Source: JABAAI01 sp965242745 (lineage in GTDB: Bacteria > Spirochaetota > Leptospiria > Leptospirales > Leptonemataceae). From it: a stretch of 64,000 nucleotides of DNA. Within the stretch, counting starts at the first letter, position 1. Each line of letters starts with the position of its first letter. The stretch is from positions 1 through 64,000 of the forward strand of contig CBDETG010000107.1 of NCBI GenBank assembly GCA_965242745.1, in the 5' to 3' direction. Shown here piece by piece: positions 33,994 through 42,887 of this stretch. Both the position numbers and the translations under genes were made by a program. The notes beneath the pieces are model-generated. The model did no database searches, was not told where the DNA came from, and was given only the letters and a program-made list of their open reading frames with translations.

Positions 33994-36090
33994 TTATTTG
34001 CCAGAGAGCATAACTCTATCGCCTATATGGAGCCGAAATTGTCCGCTTGCTTTGCTGCTTAGAAGGCGTACGCGGCTTATATAAGGGCCTAGTTCTACGA
34101 TTTGCAGACCTGCCAGCATTGGGCTGTAGCCAAGGAGGCGCAACTTGCTCTTTGTATTGATCCCGTCATATTTCCCTAAATTGATATAAAACTCATTTCT
34201 GCTGCGAGCCCTTTTGATAATTTTCCCTTCCACCGGCAGAAAAGCAAGCAAGGCGCCTCGCAGCTGTATAGCTAAATCTACCAAGGCATTGCTTTGGCTA
34301 CTTTTGAAATGGAAACTTTGTAGCGCCAGGCCTGTGTGAATGCTGTGCAGCTTGCAGCTAAGCTGGAGAGAGCCTGCCGCAGCATATCTATAACTGCCGC
34401 TTAGGAGATAATGGATCTCTTTGGCTCTCTTGAAATGCTTTCGCAGAAGTTTGCTATGATCAGAATGATAATAGAAGTCCCAATCAGAAGAGCTTTGCCC
34501 GACTTGGAGCTTGCTGAAAAAAGCAAGGCGTTCTTGAGGGCTGGGGCTTTGTACAGGTCCCGGCGCCGTTAACTCTGCACTTAAAGCCTCTGCTATATTG
34601 CGGGACGCATCCGGATAGGCTACATAGCTTTGCTCAGGGCTCAAGTCAAAAATAAAAATCCTAAACGAACTGCGCTGAAAGCTCCCCTTCTCACTGCTGA
34701 GTGCGGGATTGAACAAGCTTTCTCTGTAAGCTATATTGTACGTGCGCCTGCTCCAAGCCCTGTCAAATCTATAGCGCAATTTTACGTTTTGCGGCTCTAG
34801 CTGCAAAAGCCTTTGATAGAAAAAAAACATAGCCTCATAATCCTTTTCTGCCTGGGCTAAGGACAATGACATACGGAGCGCAGGAAGGGATAGAGGGTGC
34901 AAAAGCAAAGCGCGCCTTAAATGAGACTGCATAAAATCATGCCTGTATGCCCTGCGGTGACGGCGCGCTCCTTCTACATGGTAGGCGCTGAGCTTCACTC
35001 CTAATTGCCTTAGCTGCGCTGATACTCCTCCAGCCGTATTTTCTGACTTGCGCTTGTCGCCTCTTATCGCTATGCCCTCCATACTGCGGCGCATAAGAAT
35101 ATCCTGCGGCGCAAGCTGCAAAGCTCTCTGCAGCGCTCTTAAATCTTGAGCCAGTTCTTTTTGTATAGTCTTGCTTTGGAAATCGTATTCTCTTATTTTT
35201 AGCAAAGCCTTCAGATACATAAACTGCGGGTCTTCCTCCTCTCCTCCTATATCAGCTCCCCATTCTTGGATTCTCCTCAGGGCTTTTTTATAGTTTTGGA
35301 GCCTAATTTCCATATAGATGAGAGACTTGTCTATCTCCCTATCATAAGGCGCAAGCGTCCTTGCTTCTAAAAGAGCATGGTAGGCTCTTTGTAAAATCTT
35401 TTTGCGTTCATGTTTATTTGCAGTTTCTTCGCTGAGCGCAGCATACAATGCAGCCTTAGCTTTATAGAGCTCCGGGCTAAAAGGGGCAAGGGCGCTTATT
35501 TGCTCAAATTCTTCTTGGGCCTCATGAGTCTGCTTTTGCTTGATCCAAAGCCTTAGCAAAGCTATGCGCGAGGGTATATGCTCAGCTCTTAGATGGAGGG
35601 CTTTACGGAAGTAGAGTTGCGCGAGCTTAGGATTGTCTTTGTGCGCATACCAAAGTCCCCTAAGATAGGAGCTCTCTGCGTCTTCTTGAAATTCTTTTTG
35701 GAGCAAAGCAAGCAGCTCCTGCGCCTTTTCCATTTTATCTAATTTGATGGCGATCTGGGCCAGGGCTGTGATCGCCTTCTTGTTCTTGGGGAAAATACGC
35801 AGGATGTAGTCATAGGAGCTTTCGGCCTCTTTCAAGGAGGAAAGGCGGGTATATGCCTCAGCAAGTCCCAAATGAGAAGGAAGATGTTGAGAATGGACCT
35901 CTAAAGCTTGACTATAAATACGAATTGCTTCTTTGTAATTGTTAGTCCTTGCCGCCGCCCTTGCCTTTTTGTAATAGTATGAAGCGCTGCGCAAGTTCTG
36001 CCCCTCTGCTTCCAAACTAACAAGGGCTAGAGAGCATAGGAGCGCTATAGAGCAAAGTGGATTATGCTTATGAGATAAGAATTTGTACAT
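33994..36090 (-). CDS. Secreted TPR protein with FlgT-like C-terminus
   Basis: 698 aa. A signal peptide (residues 1-30, hydrophobic ALLCSLALVSLEAEG) is followed by at least seven TPR units to about residue 300. A middle region with more TPR-like pairs follows. The last about 90 residues (NEFYINLGKYDGINTKSKL, IVELGPYISRVRLLSS, HIGDRVM) have the small beta-barrel pattern of FlgT-type C-terminal domains. Likely periplasmic. The next gene upstream is also a TPR-bearing secreted protein, so the two probably share an operon. Confidence 0.7.
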   Translation of the reverse strand: MYKFLSHKHNPLCSIALLCSLALVSLEAEGQNLRSASYYYKKARAAARTNNYKEAIRIYSQALEVHSQHLPSHLGLAEAYTRLSSLKEAESSYDYILRIFPKNKKAITALAQIAIKLDKMEKAQELLALLQKEFQEDAESSYLRGLWYAHKDNPKLAQLYFRKALHLRAEHIPSRIALLRLWIKQKQTHEAQEEFEQISALAPFSPELYKAKAALYAALSEETANKHERKKILQRAYHALLEARTLAPYDREIDKSLIYMEIRLQNYKKALRRIQEWGADIGGEEEDPQFMYLKALLKIREYDFQSKTIQKELAQDLRALQRALQLAPQDILMRRSMEGIAIRGDKRKSENTAGGVSAQLRQLGVKLSAYHVEGARRHRRAYRHDFMQSHLRRALLLHPLSLPALRMSLSLAQAEKDYEAMFFFYQRLLQLEPQNVKLRYRFDRAWSRRTYNIAYRESLFNPALSSEKGSFQRSSFRIFIFDLSPEQSYVAYPDASRNIAEALSAELTAPGPVQSPSPQERLAFFSKLQVGQSSSDWDFYYHSDHSKLLRKHFKRAKEIHYLLSGSYRYAAAGSLQLSCKLHSIHTGLALQSFHFKSSQSNALVDLAIQLRGALLAFLPVEGKIIKRARSRNEFYINLGKYDGINTKSKLRLLGYSPMLAGLQIVELGPYISRVRLLSSKASGQFRLHIGDRVMLSGK

Positions 36091-36123
36091 GCGAAATATT
36101 CGAGCAAATATTCGAGCAAATAT

Positions 36124-38226
36124 TTAGGGAACAAAATAAGCGGCGTTGCAAAGGCCCTGTGTCCCCAAGTGCTGCAGGCGCAGGCGAAGGTCTATGTAGC
36201 GGCCCTTGAATTTGGAGCCAAGTTCTGTACGATAGCTTAAGACGTATCGCTCATCTTTCTTGTTTTGCATGCGAGTGTATAAATCCGCAAGGGCCTTATT
36301 GTTCAAAGCGTGAAAGTACTCGCCCTGGCTTTGCAAGGCAAGACTTTGGTAGAGCCTGCGCATCTTCTGCCTGACTTCTTTATCTCCCGCTCCTTCATAA
36401 GAAAGCACATAGATGGCTATGGAGTGGCTTTTTGCATATTGCCTAATACGTGCAAGGCTGTACGTAGAAAAGGCCTTGGGGTATTGCTTGCCTGAAACAA
36501 GCAATACCAGCGCGCGTGCTCCCAGCCTTTTGTTGAGATGGCTCAAAGCCATATATAAGGCCTTGCCTAAATTGGGAGCGCTGCTGAGATTTTGCTTGTT
36601 TTGCATGATTTTGCGGATGCGGTGGGCCGCCAAGCCCTTATAGACAAGACGCGGGTCATCATCTGCTCTCAGCAGGTACATGGTGTCCGTAATGCGAAGA
36701 GAGGCAAGACTAGCCTCCAAAGTTTTGGGGAAATAACCTGCATAGCGCTTGTGCATAAAGGGAGAGTGCTCTTTGACCAAAGCCCAGGCAAGGCGGCGAT
36801 TGTAAGGCTTCGTATTATCTACTTTGACAAACTTAATGCGGCTATCATTCTCAGTCAGAACAAAGCTGCGCTTACTAAGCCCTTGGATAGGATGACCTAC
36901 GCGGTTTTGCGCAGAAATAAAGAGAGCCACCTCAGGGAAGGCCCTTATGTCCACCTTTTGTATTCTGCAGTCCAAGTTGGAGATACGCATGCCCAGAGGC
37001 GCTAAGACATACAAACGTTTTGCTCCATAGTCTCCTACATACAAAGCGCCTGCAGGGTCTGCCTGCACAGCAAAGGGACGAACAAAATGGAGGCTCTTGT
37101 TTTGCTTCGACCTTAAGCCTTTCATCTGAGACCAAGTCTTGTTTTCGAGATGATACAAAACAAGACCCTTACGCTCATCTGCGATGATCAGATGCTTATC
37201 CTGCAAAGTCAAGCTGCGCGGACGTGCAAGATACGAAGATTGTATAGATCCTAAATAATTGCCGTCCCAATCATAATGATAGATATGCCCCGCATCTCTA
37301 TCAGCGACATAGAGACTGTCACGCTTATCTATCAGCAGCCCGGCAGGATAACGCAGGAGCGGGCCTTTTTGTTCTTTGTGCAGGTCCAGGAGGAATGCGC
37401 CTTTGAGATCGAATTTCTGTACTCTACGGTTTCCTATATCAGATACAAATACCAGCTCATCCCGGATTGCTATGCCTCCCGGCCCGTGAAAACGGCCTGC
37501 CGCCTTGCCTGAAGAGCCAAAATGAAAGAGCTTTTTGCCCCTTGCGCTGTATACATGGATACGATCCTGCTTGTAATCACAAACATAGAGCTCCCCCTTT
37601 GCATTGACTCCAAGACATAAAGGGCTCTCCAAGGGATTGAAAAAAGAGCCGCTGTACTCCTGAAGCGCATTTCCAGAAGGAGAAATACGTAAAACATTAT
37701 TGGAACCGTACGAAGCAAGATAGACATAAGAGCTTTGGTCTATAGCCAAGGCCGAAGGGCGTAGAAAGGAAAAACCCGGCCATGCCTTAGGCCCATAACT
37801 TTGCCATAGTACATAAGAAGGCACAGCCTTAGGAGGCGCAAGCCTCAAGCGCAGTATCGCGCTTCTTTCCTTTGCTAAAGGGTAGCCTCCCTTCAAGTTT
37901 TGATCCAGAAATTCCCATTGCTCCAAGGCATTAGCCCAGTCGCCCGTATAATAGTAAGCATCTCCTAAATAGAGCCGCGCTAGATGGAAATAAGGCTGCA
38001 CAGACAAGGCTTGGTAGAAGAACTCCCTTGCTGCTTCATATCGCTGGGCATGGTAGAAAAGCAGGGCTTTATGAAAGAGATCGTATGCGCGCTGCTCTCT
38101 CAGGCGAAACATAGGCATAGACTGCGCCTGCAAAGGAGGCGCAAGGCAGAGCCATAGATGCAGGAGCATCAGATATAGAAAAAGCTTAGGGGCCGTAGCG
38201 CAGTGTACTGTATATTGGGAGTACAT
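36124..38226 (-). CDS. Secreted protein with TPR, NHL propeller and VWA-like domain
   Basis: 700 aa. Signal peptide (LMLLHLWLCLAPPLQAQ); TPR pair at about 45-105; a six-bladed NHL-type propeller at about 140-420 with repeats like ELYVCDYKQDRIHVYSARG, GRFHGPGGIAI and LVFVSDIGNRRVQKFD. A beta domain follows, then a C-terminal VWA-like region (ARALVLLVSGKQYPKAF, IRQYAKSHSIAIYVLSY). The usual DxSxS metal site is not evident. Probably a periplasmic or surface interaction protein; it lies 33 bp upstream of the TPR/FlgT-like gene. Confidence 0.7.
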   Translation of the reverse strand: MYSQYTVHCATAPKLFLYLMLLHLWLCLAPPLQAQSMPMFRLREQRAYDLFHKALLFYHAQRYEAAREFFYQALSVQPYFHLARLYLGDAYYYTGDWANALEQWEFLDQNLKGGYPLAKERSAILRLRLAPPKAVPSYVLWQSYGPKAWPGFSFLRPSALAIDQSSYVYLASYGSNNVLRISPSGNALQEYSGSFFNPLESPLCLGVNAKGELYVCDYKQDRIHVYSARGKKLFHFGSSGKAAGRFHGPGGIAIRDELVFVSDIGNRRVQKFDLKGAFLLDLHKEQKGPLLRYPAGLLIDKRDSLYVADRDAGHIYHYDWDGNYLGSIQSSYLARPRSLTLQDKHLIIADERKGLVLYHLENKTWSQMKGLRSKQNKSLHFVRPFAVQADPAGALYVGDYGAKRLYVLAPLGMRISNLDCRIQKVDIRAFPEVALFISAQNRVGHPIQGLSKRSFVLTENDSRIKFVKVDNTKPYNRRLAWALVKEHSPFMHKRYAGYFPKTLEASLASLRITDTMYLLRADDDPRLVYKGLAAHRIRKIMQNKQNLSSAPNLGKALYMALSHLNKRLGARALVLLVSGKQYPKAFSTYSLARIRQYAKSHSIAIYVLSYEGAGDKEVRQKMRRLYQSLALQSQGEYFHALNNKALADLYTRMQNKKDERYVLSYRTELGSKFKGRYIDLRLRLQHLGTQGLCNAAYFVP

Positions 38227-38295
38227 CCTAAAAGCTCCTACGTCATCGGGCTTTGCCCAAGCCCTGCAGGCAAGCCTGAGTTTGCTTAGGTCCCG

Positions 38296-39411
38296 CTACC
38301 TGCGCGAACGAGAACGAGAACTGCGCCCGCTTCGACTCCCGCCTCGACGCACGATTTGGACTCCGTTTTCTCCCAAGCTGTCTCCATGCTGATTATCCCT
38401 GTCTATTGTATGCTGAGCCTGCGTAAAGATCATTTTTCCCGCTGCCGTCTGGATTACAGATGTAACGCTGACTTTGACTTTTTTACCAAGATAGGGGCCT
38501 CCATTTTCTACTACAACCATAGTGCCGTCCTCCATATATCCTATACCCTGGTTTTCATCTTTTCCTTCGCGTAAAATTTCAATAGGGATCTGCTCACCGG
38601 GAATCACAATAGGCTTTAAGGCAGTGGCAAGATGATTCAGATTTAGCACCTCTACGTTCTGCAGCTTTGCTACCTTGTTTAAGTTAAAGTCATTGGTCAC
38701 GAGGAAGGCATTGCTCTCTCTAGCCATGCGGATCAACTTGGCGTCCACCTCGCGTATATCCGTATAGTCTTTGTATGATATGCGCACTTCTATGTCATCA
38801 CGATCCTGAAGCTTATTTAGCATATCCAGCCCTCTCCTGCCCCGCTCTCTTTTCAAGGAATCTGAAGAGTCACTGATCAGCTGGATTTCACGTAAAACGT
38901 AATTAGGAACAACAAAGGGTCCCTCCATGAATTTTGTCTCCGCAATATCCATAATACGCCCATCAATGATAACAGAAGTGTCCAGAAGCTTCTCACGCTG
39001 TCTGTTATGCTTGCGGGAATGGAAATCAGTACCGAGCTCTTCTTCCTGAGATAATGCTCCAAAGGGCGCCAAGAACTGCGGCATTGTTATTGCGCTGTAG
39101 GCAAAGAGCAGCAAAGGGAAAAGATAGCTGAGCAAAGCAAAGACTTTGCCTTCGATATCCCAGCTTAAAAAAAACTGATGCAACAAATAACCAGCCAAAA
39201 GCCCGCATAAGATGCCCCAGCAAAAGCGCCACAAAGTCCCCGGAGAGCGGAATATAGGAACGATTCGATCGCAATAAAAAATAAAAAGCGCAAGTAAAAA
39301 GACAAAGGCAGCAAGCCCAATCCAGTTAGTCTGCGCAAAGGAAAACCCTTCTAGAGTAGAAAGGGGGAGAAGCGCCAGCGCAGCCGCTGACACGCGATAT
39401 ATGTGTTTCAT
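38296..39411 (-). CDS. PIN-TRAM domain membrane nuclease (YacL-like)
   Basis: 371 aa. Four hydrophobic segments in the first 125 residues precede a PIN domain (about 140-265): LLDTSVIIDGRIMDI, FVVPNYVLREIQ, RRGLDML, DAKLIRMA and FLVTNDFNLNKVA keep the acidic residues of the nuclease site. The TRAM domain (about 275-345) follows, and an Arg/Ser-rich tail ends the protein. Family members are presumed ribonucleases. It lies beside carD, as in many bacteria. Confidence 0.92.
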   Translation of the reverse strand: MKHIYRVSAAALALLPLSTLEGFSFAQTNWIGLAAFVFLLALFIFYCDRIVPIFRSPGTLWRFCWGILCGLLAGYLLHQFFLSWDIEGKVFALLSYLFPLLLFAYSAITMPQFLAPFGALSQEEELGTDFHSRKHNRQREKLLDTSVIIDGRIMDIAETKFMEGPFVVPNYVLREIQLISDSSDSLKRERGRRGLDMLNKLQDRDDIEVRISYKDYTDIREVDAKLIRMARESNAFLVTNDFNLNKVAKLQNVEVLNLNHLATALKPIVIPGEQIPIEILREGKDENQGIGYMEDGTMVVVENGGPYLGKKVKVSVTSVIQTAAGKMIFTQAQHTIDRDNQHGDSLGENGVQIVRRGGSRSGRSSRSRSRR

Positions 39412-39493
39412 AATTATGTACCATCTCTTTTGTTAATAATTTTGTACTGGTATGTCTCATGCCTGAGAATCGATTTACGTTTTGCAAGTTCAT

Positions 39494-40216
39494 CTACGCC
39501 AAGATTTCTGATATGATATTGCCGGCTTCTTCTACGCTGACGTCTTTTGTCAGAGCTATTTCATTAGATATAAGCTTATAGGCAGACTCATACAATCTAC
39601 GCTCCATCAAAGAAAGCTCCCGGTCACGAGCCCGCTTGTAAAGATTCCTGCATACTTCCGCAACCTCATAAATACTGCCAGACTTGATTTTCGTCAGATT
39701 ATTCTGATAGCGAATTTTCCAGTCTTCTTCCGTATCCACCTCATCTCTTCTCAGGAGATTCATCACCTTCGGAACTTCTCTTTTGGAGATAATGGGACGT
39801 ATACCCACTTGGCGGGCGCTTTCTACTGGTACCATCACTTTCATCATAGTATTTTGGATTTCCATTACGTAGCAATTCTTCTTTTTGCCAAGTATGCTCT
39901 CCCTCGAAATAGAAGTGATATGGCCGACCCCATGCATAGGGTAGACAAGGTAGTCACCTACTTTAAATTTAGGCAGCTTCACCTTAGACTTTGAGGCGCT
40001 GGACTTGCCAGTAGCAGTTTTGGCAGGGGAGCTGCGTCCGCTTGTACTTGCTTTTTTACGCGTTGCGATCTTTGCCTTTTTCTTTGCAAGTTTCGTTGAT
40101 CCCTTTTTTGCAGCTTTTGTTAACTTTTTCTTTGCAAGTTTCGTTGACTTCTTCTTTGCAAGCTTTGTTAACTTTTTCTTTGCAGCTTTCTCGGATCTCT
40201 TTTTTGCTTTTGGCAT
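39494..40216 (-). CDS. carD: CarD-like transcription regulator with lysine-rich N-terminal tail
   Basis: 240 aa from ATG 40216. The first about 90 residues are a basic repeat (AKKKLTKLAKKKSTKLAKK), like histone H1 tails. The CarD/TRCF RNA-polymerase-interaction domain follows (FKVGDYLVYPMHGVGHITSI, VMVPVESARQVGIRPIIS), then the helical DNA-binding part (SGSIYEVAEVCRNLYKRARDRELSLMERRLYESA). CarD binds the polymerase beta subunit and stabilises open complexes. The long basic extension is not typical. Confidence 0.9.
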   Translation of the reverse strand: MPKAKKRSEKAAKKKLTKLAKKKSTKLAKKKLTKAAKKGSTKLAKKKAKIATRKKASTSGRSSPAKTATGKSSASKSKVKLPKFKVGDYLVYPMHGVGHITSISRESILGKKKNCYVMEIQNTMMKVMVPVESARQVGIRPIISKREVPKVMNLLRRDEVDTEEDWKIRYQNNLTKIKSGSIYEVAEVCRNLYKRARDRELSLMERRLYESAYKLISNEIALTKDVSVEEAGNIISEILA

Positions 40217-40324
40217 AAGACACACCCCGTACAGACACAATTTTTGAAGAATACTTGTTATGTCAAACTTTTTTTACTTGCCACTTTTTACATGCCTTTG
40301 TACATCGTCCCTATAATATATTTT

Positions 40325-41329
40325 ATGAGCGGCGCACAAACTTTGACCCACCCAAGCCAAGCCCTTTTTGCGGGAGAAAAGGAATTCCCAGTAATACCTG
40401 TCTGCGAGCATTTTGCCGGTAATGAAAAGATGATCCTCAAAGCGATGGGCCTGCAGGAAGAGAAAGGCGGCGCTTTTGATATAACGCAGGACTGCGAAGA
40501 CGGAGCGCCCCAAGGCCAAGAAAAAGAACATGCCCATATGATTGCGCGTACTACGCAAAGTGAGCATAATAAGTTCCAGATGGCGGGGGCCCGTATTCAC
40601 GACTACAGCAATGCCTATTGGAAGCAGGATGTGGAGATTCTAGTAAAATCATGCGGGGATAAACTCAGCTATCTTACAATACCCAAGCCTACCTCTGCAG
40701 ATCAAGTAGCTGAAATCATAGAATATATCCAGCAGACTGCCAGCCAGATTTCCTTAGATCGCATCATACCCATCCATGTCTTGATCGAAACCCATGGCGC
40801 TCTGCGCGATGTGGAAAAAATTGCCGCCCTGCCCTGGATGCAGGTCCTTGATTTTGGTCTCATGGATTTTATCTCAGGGCATTTTGGCGCCATTGCTTTG
40901 TCCAACATGAAAAGCCCGGGGCAGTTTGAGCATGAGCTCCTGCGTAAGGCCAAAGCAAAAGTAGTAGCAGCTGCCCTCGCGCATGGTATTGTACCTGCGC
41001 ATAACGTTACTCTGGACCTGAAAAATTATGAGCAGACCAGAGCGGATGCCTATAGAGCGTATACGCAATTTGGCTTCCTGCGCATGTGGTCCATATATCC
41101 CACGCAAATCGATGCGATCCTAAATGCCATGCAGCCTGAGCATGCCCAAGTAGAAAAAAACGTGCAAATCCTGCTGCATGCCCAGGACGCCAACTGGGGG
41201 CCCATACAATATGAGGGCGAGCTCCATGACAGAGCTACCTACCGTGGTTTTTGGACCCTGCTCCAGAGGGCCAGGCTGGCGGGGGTAGACATTGGGCAGG
41301 AAGCCCAAGAGCGCTGGTTTGCTAAGTGA
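40325..41329 (+). CDS. HpcH/HpaI (CitE-like) aldolase/lyase
   Basis: 334 aa from ATG 40325. An in-frame ATG at 40244 would add a hydrophobic stretch and is less likely. CitE-type TIM barrel: DCEDGAPQGQE, ARIHDYSNAYWKQDV, LTIPKPTSADQV, VLIETHGALRDVEKIAALPWMQ with the metal-binding Glu, and LDFGLMDFISGHFGAI. Enzymes of this group cleave or form C-C bonds of malyl-CoA, citryl-CoA or related acids. The exact substrate is not determinable. The C-terminal part resembles the lid of malyl-CoA lyases. Confidence 0.85.
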   Translation: MSGAQTLTHPSQALFAGEKEFPVIPVCEHFAGNEKMILKAMGLQEEKGGAFDITQDCEDGAPQGQEKEHAHMIARTTQSEHNKFQMAGARIHDYSNAYWKQDVEILVKSCGDKLSYLTIPKPTSADQVAEIIEYIQQTASQISLDRIIPIHVLIETHGALRDVEKIAALPWMQVLDFGLMDFISGHFGAIALSNMKSPGQFEHELLRKAKAKVVAAALAHGIVPAHNVTLDLKNYEQTRADAYRAYTQFGFLRMWSIYPTQIDAILNAMQPEHAQVEKNVQILLHAQDANWGPIQYEGELHDRATYRGFWTLLQRARLAGVDIGQEAQERWFAK

Positions 41330-41415
41330 AGGCATGCTCACGCTTTTGCGGGCGCGCTCTCCTGCGCCAATGCTTTTTTGAAACTCTCATAAAAGGATAA
41401 CAGCTCCCTAGGCCT

Positions 41416-41835
41416 TTGTGTCAGACTTTGATTTTGGAAGCATCAAGAAATCCTTATCGCAGCCAAAAAGAACCCCGGCAAAAGAGGGCAATAGCAGCCC
41501 GGGACTTGGCTTTAGAAATCTGTTCTTTTCTAAACGAGAAAAAAGCAGAAGATGTCCTGCTTTTGGATCTCTATAAAATCAATTCTTATTTTGACTACTT
41601 TTTACTAGCCTCCGCCTCTTCCCAACCCCACCTGAGCTTCCTGCAGGAAAGACTGCGCAAGGATTTTAGCGAGCACATTGCGAAAAAAAAACTTAGCGCC
41701 CACAGCCAAGACAAGCGCTCAGGCTGGCTCATTATAGACATGGTAGATATTGTAGCGCATCTCTTTTTACACGAACAGCGTACATACTACAATCTGGAGC
41801 GTCTATGGGGCGATGCAGAGCGTCTGTATCCTTGA
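41416..41835 (+). CDS. rsfS: Ribosomal silencing factor RsfS
   Basis: 139 aa with a TTG start as given; no better start was seen. Binds L14 and blocks subunit joining in starvation. ALEICSFLNEKKAEDVLLLDL, FDYFLLASASSQPHL, and the hallmark SGWLIIDMVDIVAHLFLHEQRTYYNLERLWGDA are all there. Downstream is a gene-free stretch before lexA. Confidence 0.92.
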   Translation: MCQTLILEASRNPYRSQKEPRQKRAIAARDLALEICSFLNEKKAEDVLLLDLYKINSYFDYFLLASASSQPHLSFLQERLRKDFSEHIAKKKLSAHSQDKRSGWLIIDMVDIVAHLFLHEQRTYYNLERLWGDAERLYP

Positions 41836-42110
41836 TGGGGAGATTATCGGGTCTTATATCGAGTGCCCGGAGGCGCTGCAACAGGTCTTTAGCGGCAAAG
41901 TTACGTAAAGCTATGAGTATGATTCACCATAAGCTTTAAGCAAAACCGAGTCTATCATCATGCTCATCGAGCGCAAGCAGTTTCCTAATCTATTACCTTC
42001 TTCCTGACTTAAGTGCGCCTGCAAAGCCCGCCATTTTGGCCAAAGAAAAAACTGCAAAAAAACTGAATTTATATTGACATAAATATACATATGCTATTCA
42101 TATTGTAAGT
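41836..42110 (+). promoter_or_regulatory. lexA upstream region with probable promoter
   Basis: No gene. TTGACA at 42074-42079 is followed at about 15-17 bp by TATTCA/TTCATA, a weak -10. The dyad-like CATATGCTATTCATATTG overlaps the -10 area and may be the LexA autoregulatory operator, but I cannot confirm it because spirochaete SOS boxes vary. Confidence 0.4.
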
Positions 42111-42734
42111 ATGAAAGAACTTACTGTAAAACAACGGAAAATTTTTGAGTATCTGGAAAGATACGCATTGGAAAAGGGCTATCCTCCTACGATACGTGAA
42201 GTAGGGGAGGCCTTTCAAATCACGGCTAAGGGCGCATATGATCATCTGAAGGCCATTGAGAAAAAGCGCTATATCAAGTGCATCAGGAATCGCAGCCGGG
42301 CGATTGAAATCCTCAAATCCTCAGATGGCACAGCGATGCGCTCCAGCAAAAACAGTACCTTGAGCATACCTCTCTTGGGAAGAGTAGCTGCTGGAATGCC
42401 TTTGGTCGCTGAAGAAAATATAGAAGAGTATCTCAGTTTCCCTCGTTCTATGGTCAAAGGAGACAAGCTTTTTGCCCTTCGCGTTACGGGAGATTCCATG
42501 AAAGATGCCGGCATTTACAACAGCGATATTGCCATCATTCGCAAACAGGATCATGCCCAAGAAAGAGACATAGTAGTCGCTCTTATGGAAGACGAAGCTA
42601 CGTTGAAGTATTTTTATCGTGATGCGAAGAAAGGAATACGGCTAGAACCCGCCAACAAAGCATACAAAGCTATATACACGCGGGATCTAGCCATTCTGGG
42701 CAAGCTGGTCGGCATCTATAGACCCATAGAATGA
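42111..42734 (+). CDS. lexA: SOS repressor LexA
   Basis: 207 aa. The winged-helix N-terminus (VKQRKIFEYLERYALEKGYPPTIREVGEAF) is standard. The self-cleavage site is Ala-Gly in RVAAGMP. The catalytic Ser is in VTGDSMKDAGI and the Lys in EATLKYFY. Represses DNA-damage genes until RecA triggers self-cleavage. Complete. A mobile cassette begins 32 bp after its stop. Confidence 0.95.
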   Translation: MKELTVKQRKIFEYLERYALEKGYPPTIREVGEAFQITAKGAYDHLKAIEKKRYIKCIRNRSRAIEILKSSDGTAMRSSKNSTLSIPLLGRVAAGMPLVAEENIEEYLSFPRSMVKGDKLFALRVTGDSMKDAGIYNSDIAIIRKQDHAQERDIVVALMEDEATLKYFYRDAKKGIRLEPANKAYKAIYTRDLAILGKLVGIYRPIE

Positions 42735-42887
42735 TAACAAGCTGCAATATACAAGCGTCTTTTTTGGGAACCATATACAAGTTCTACTAAAAACGAATAG
42801 AAAAGCTTGCAGGCGTCCTTAGGGTTAGTAATAATAAGACAGGCGGAGGCTTGCGCGCTTAGCTGGCCCTTGCTTTGTACAAAACAA

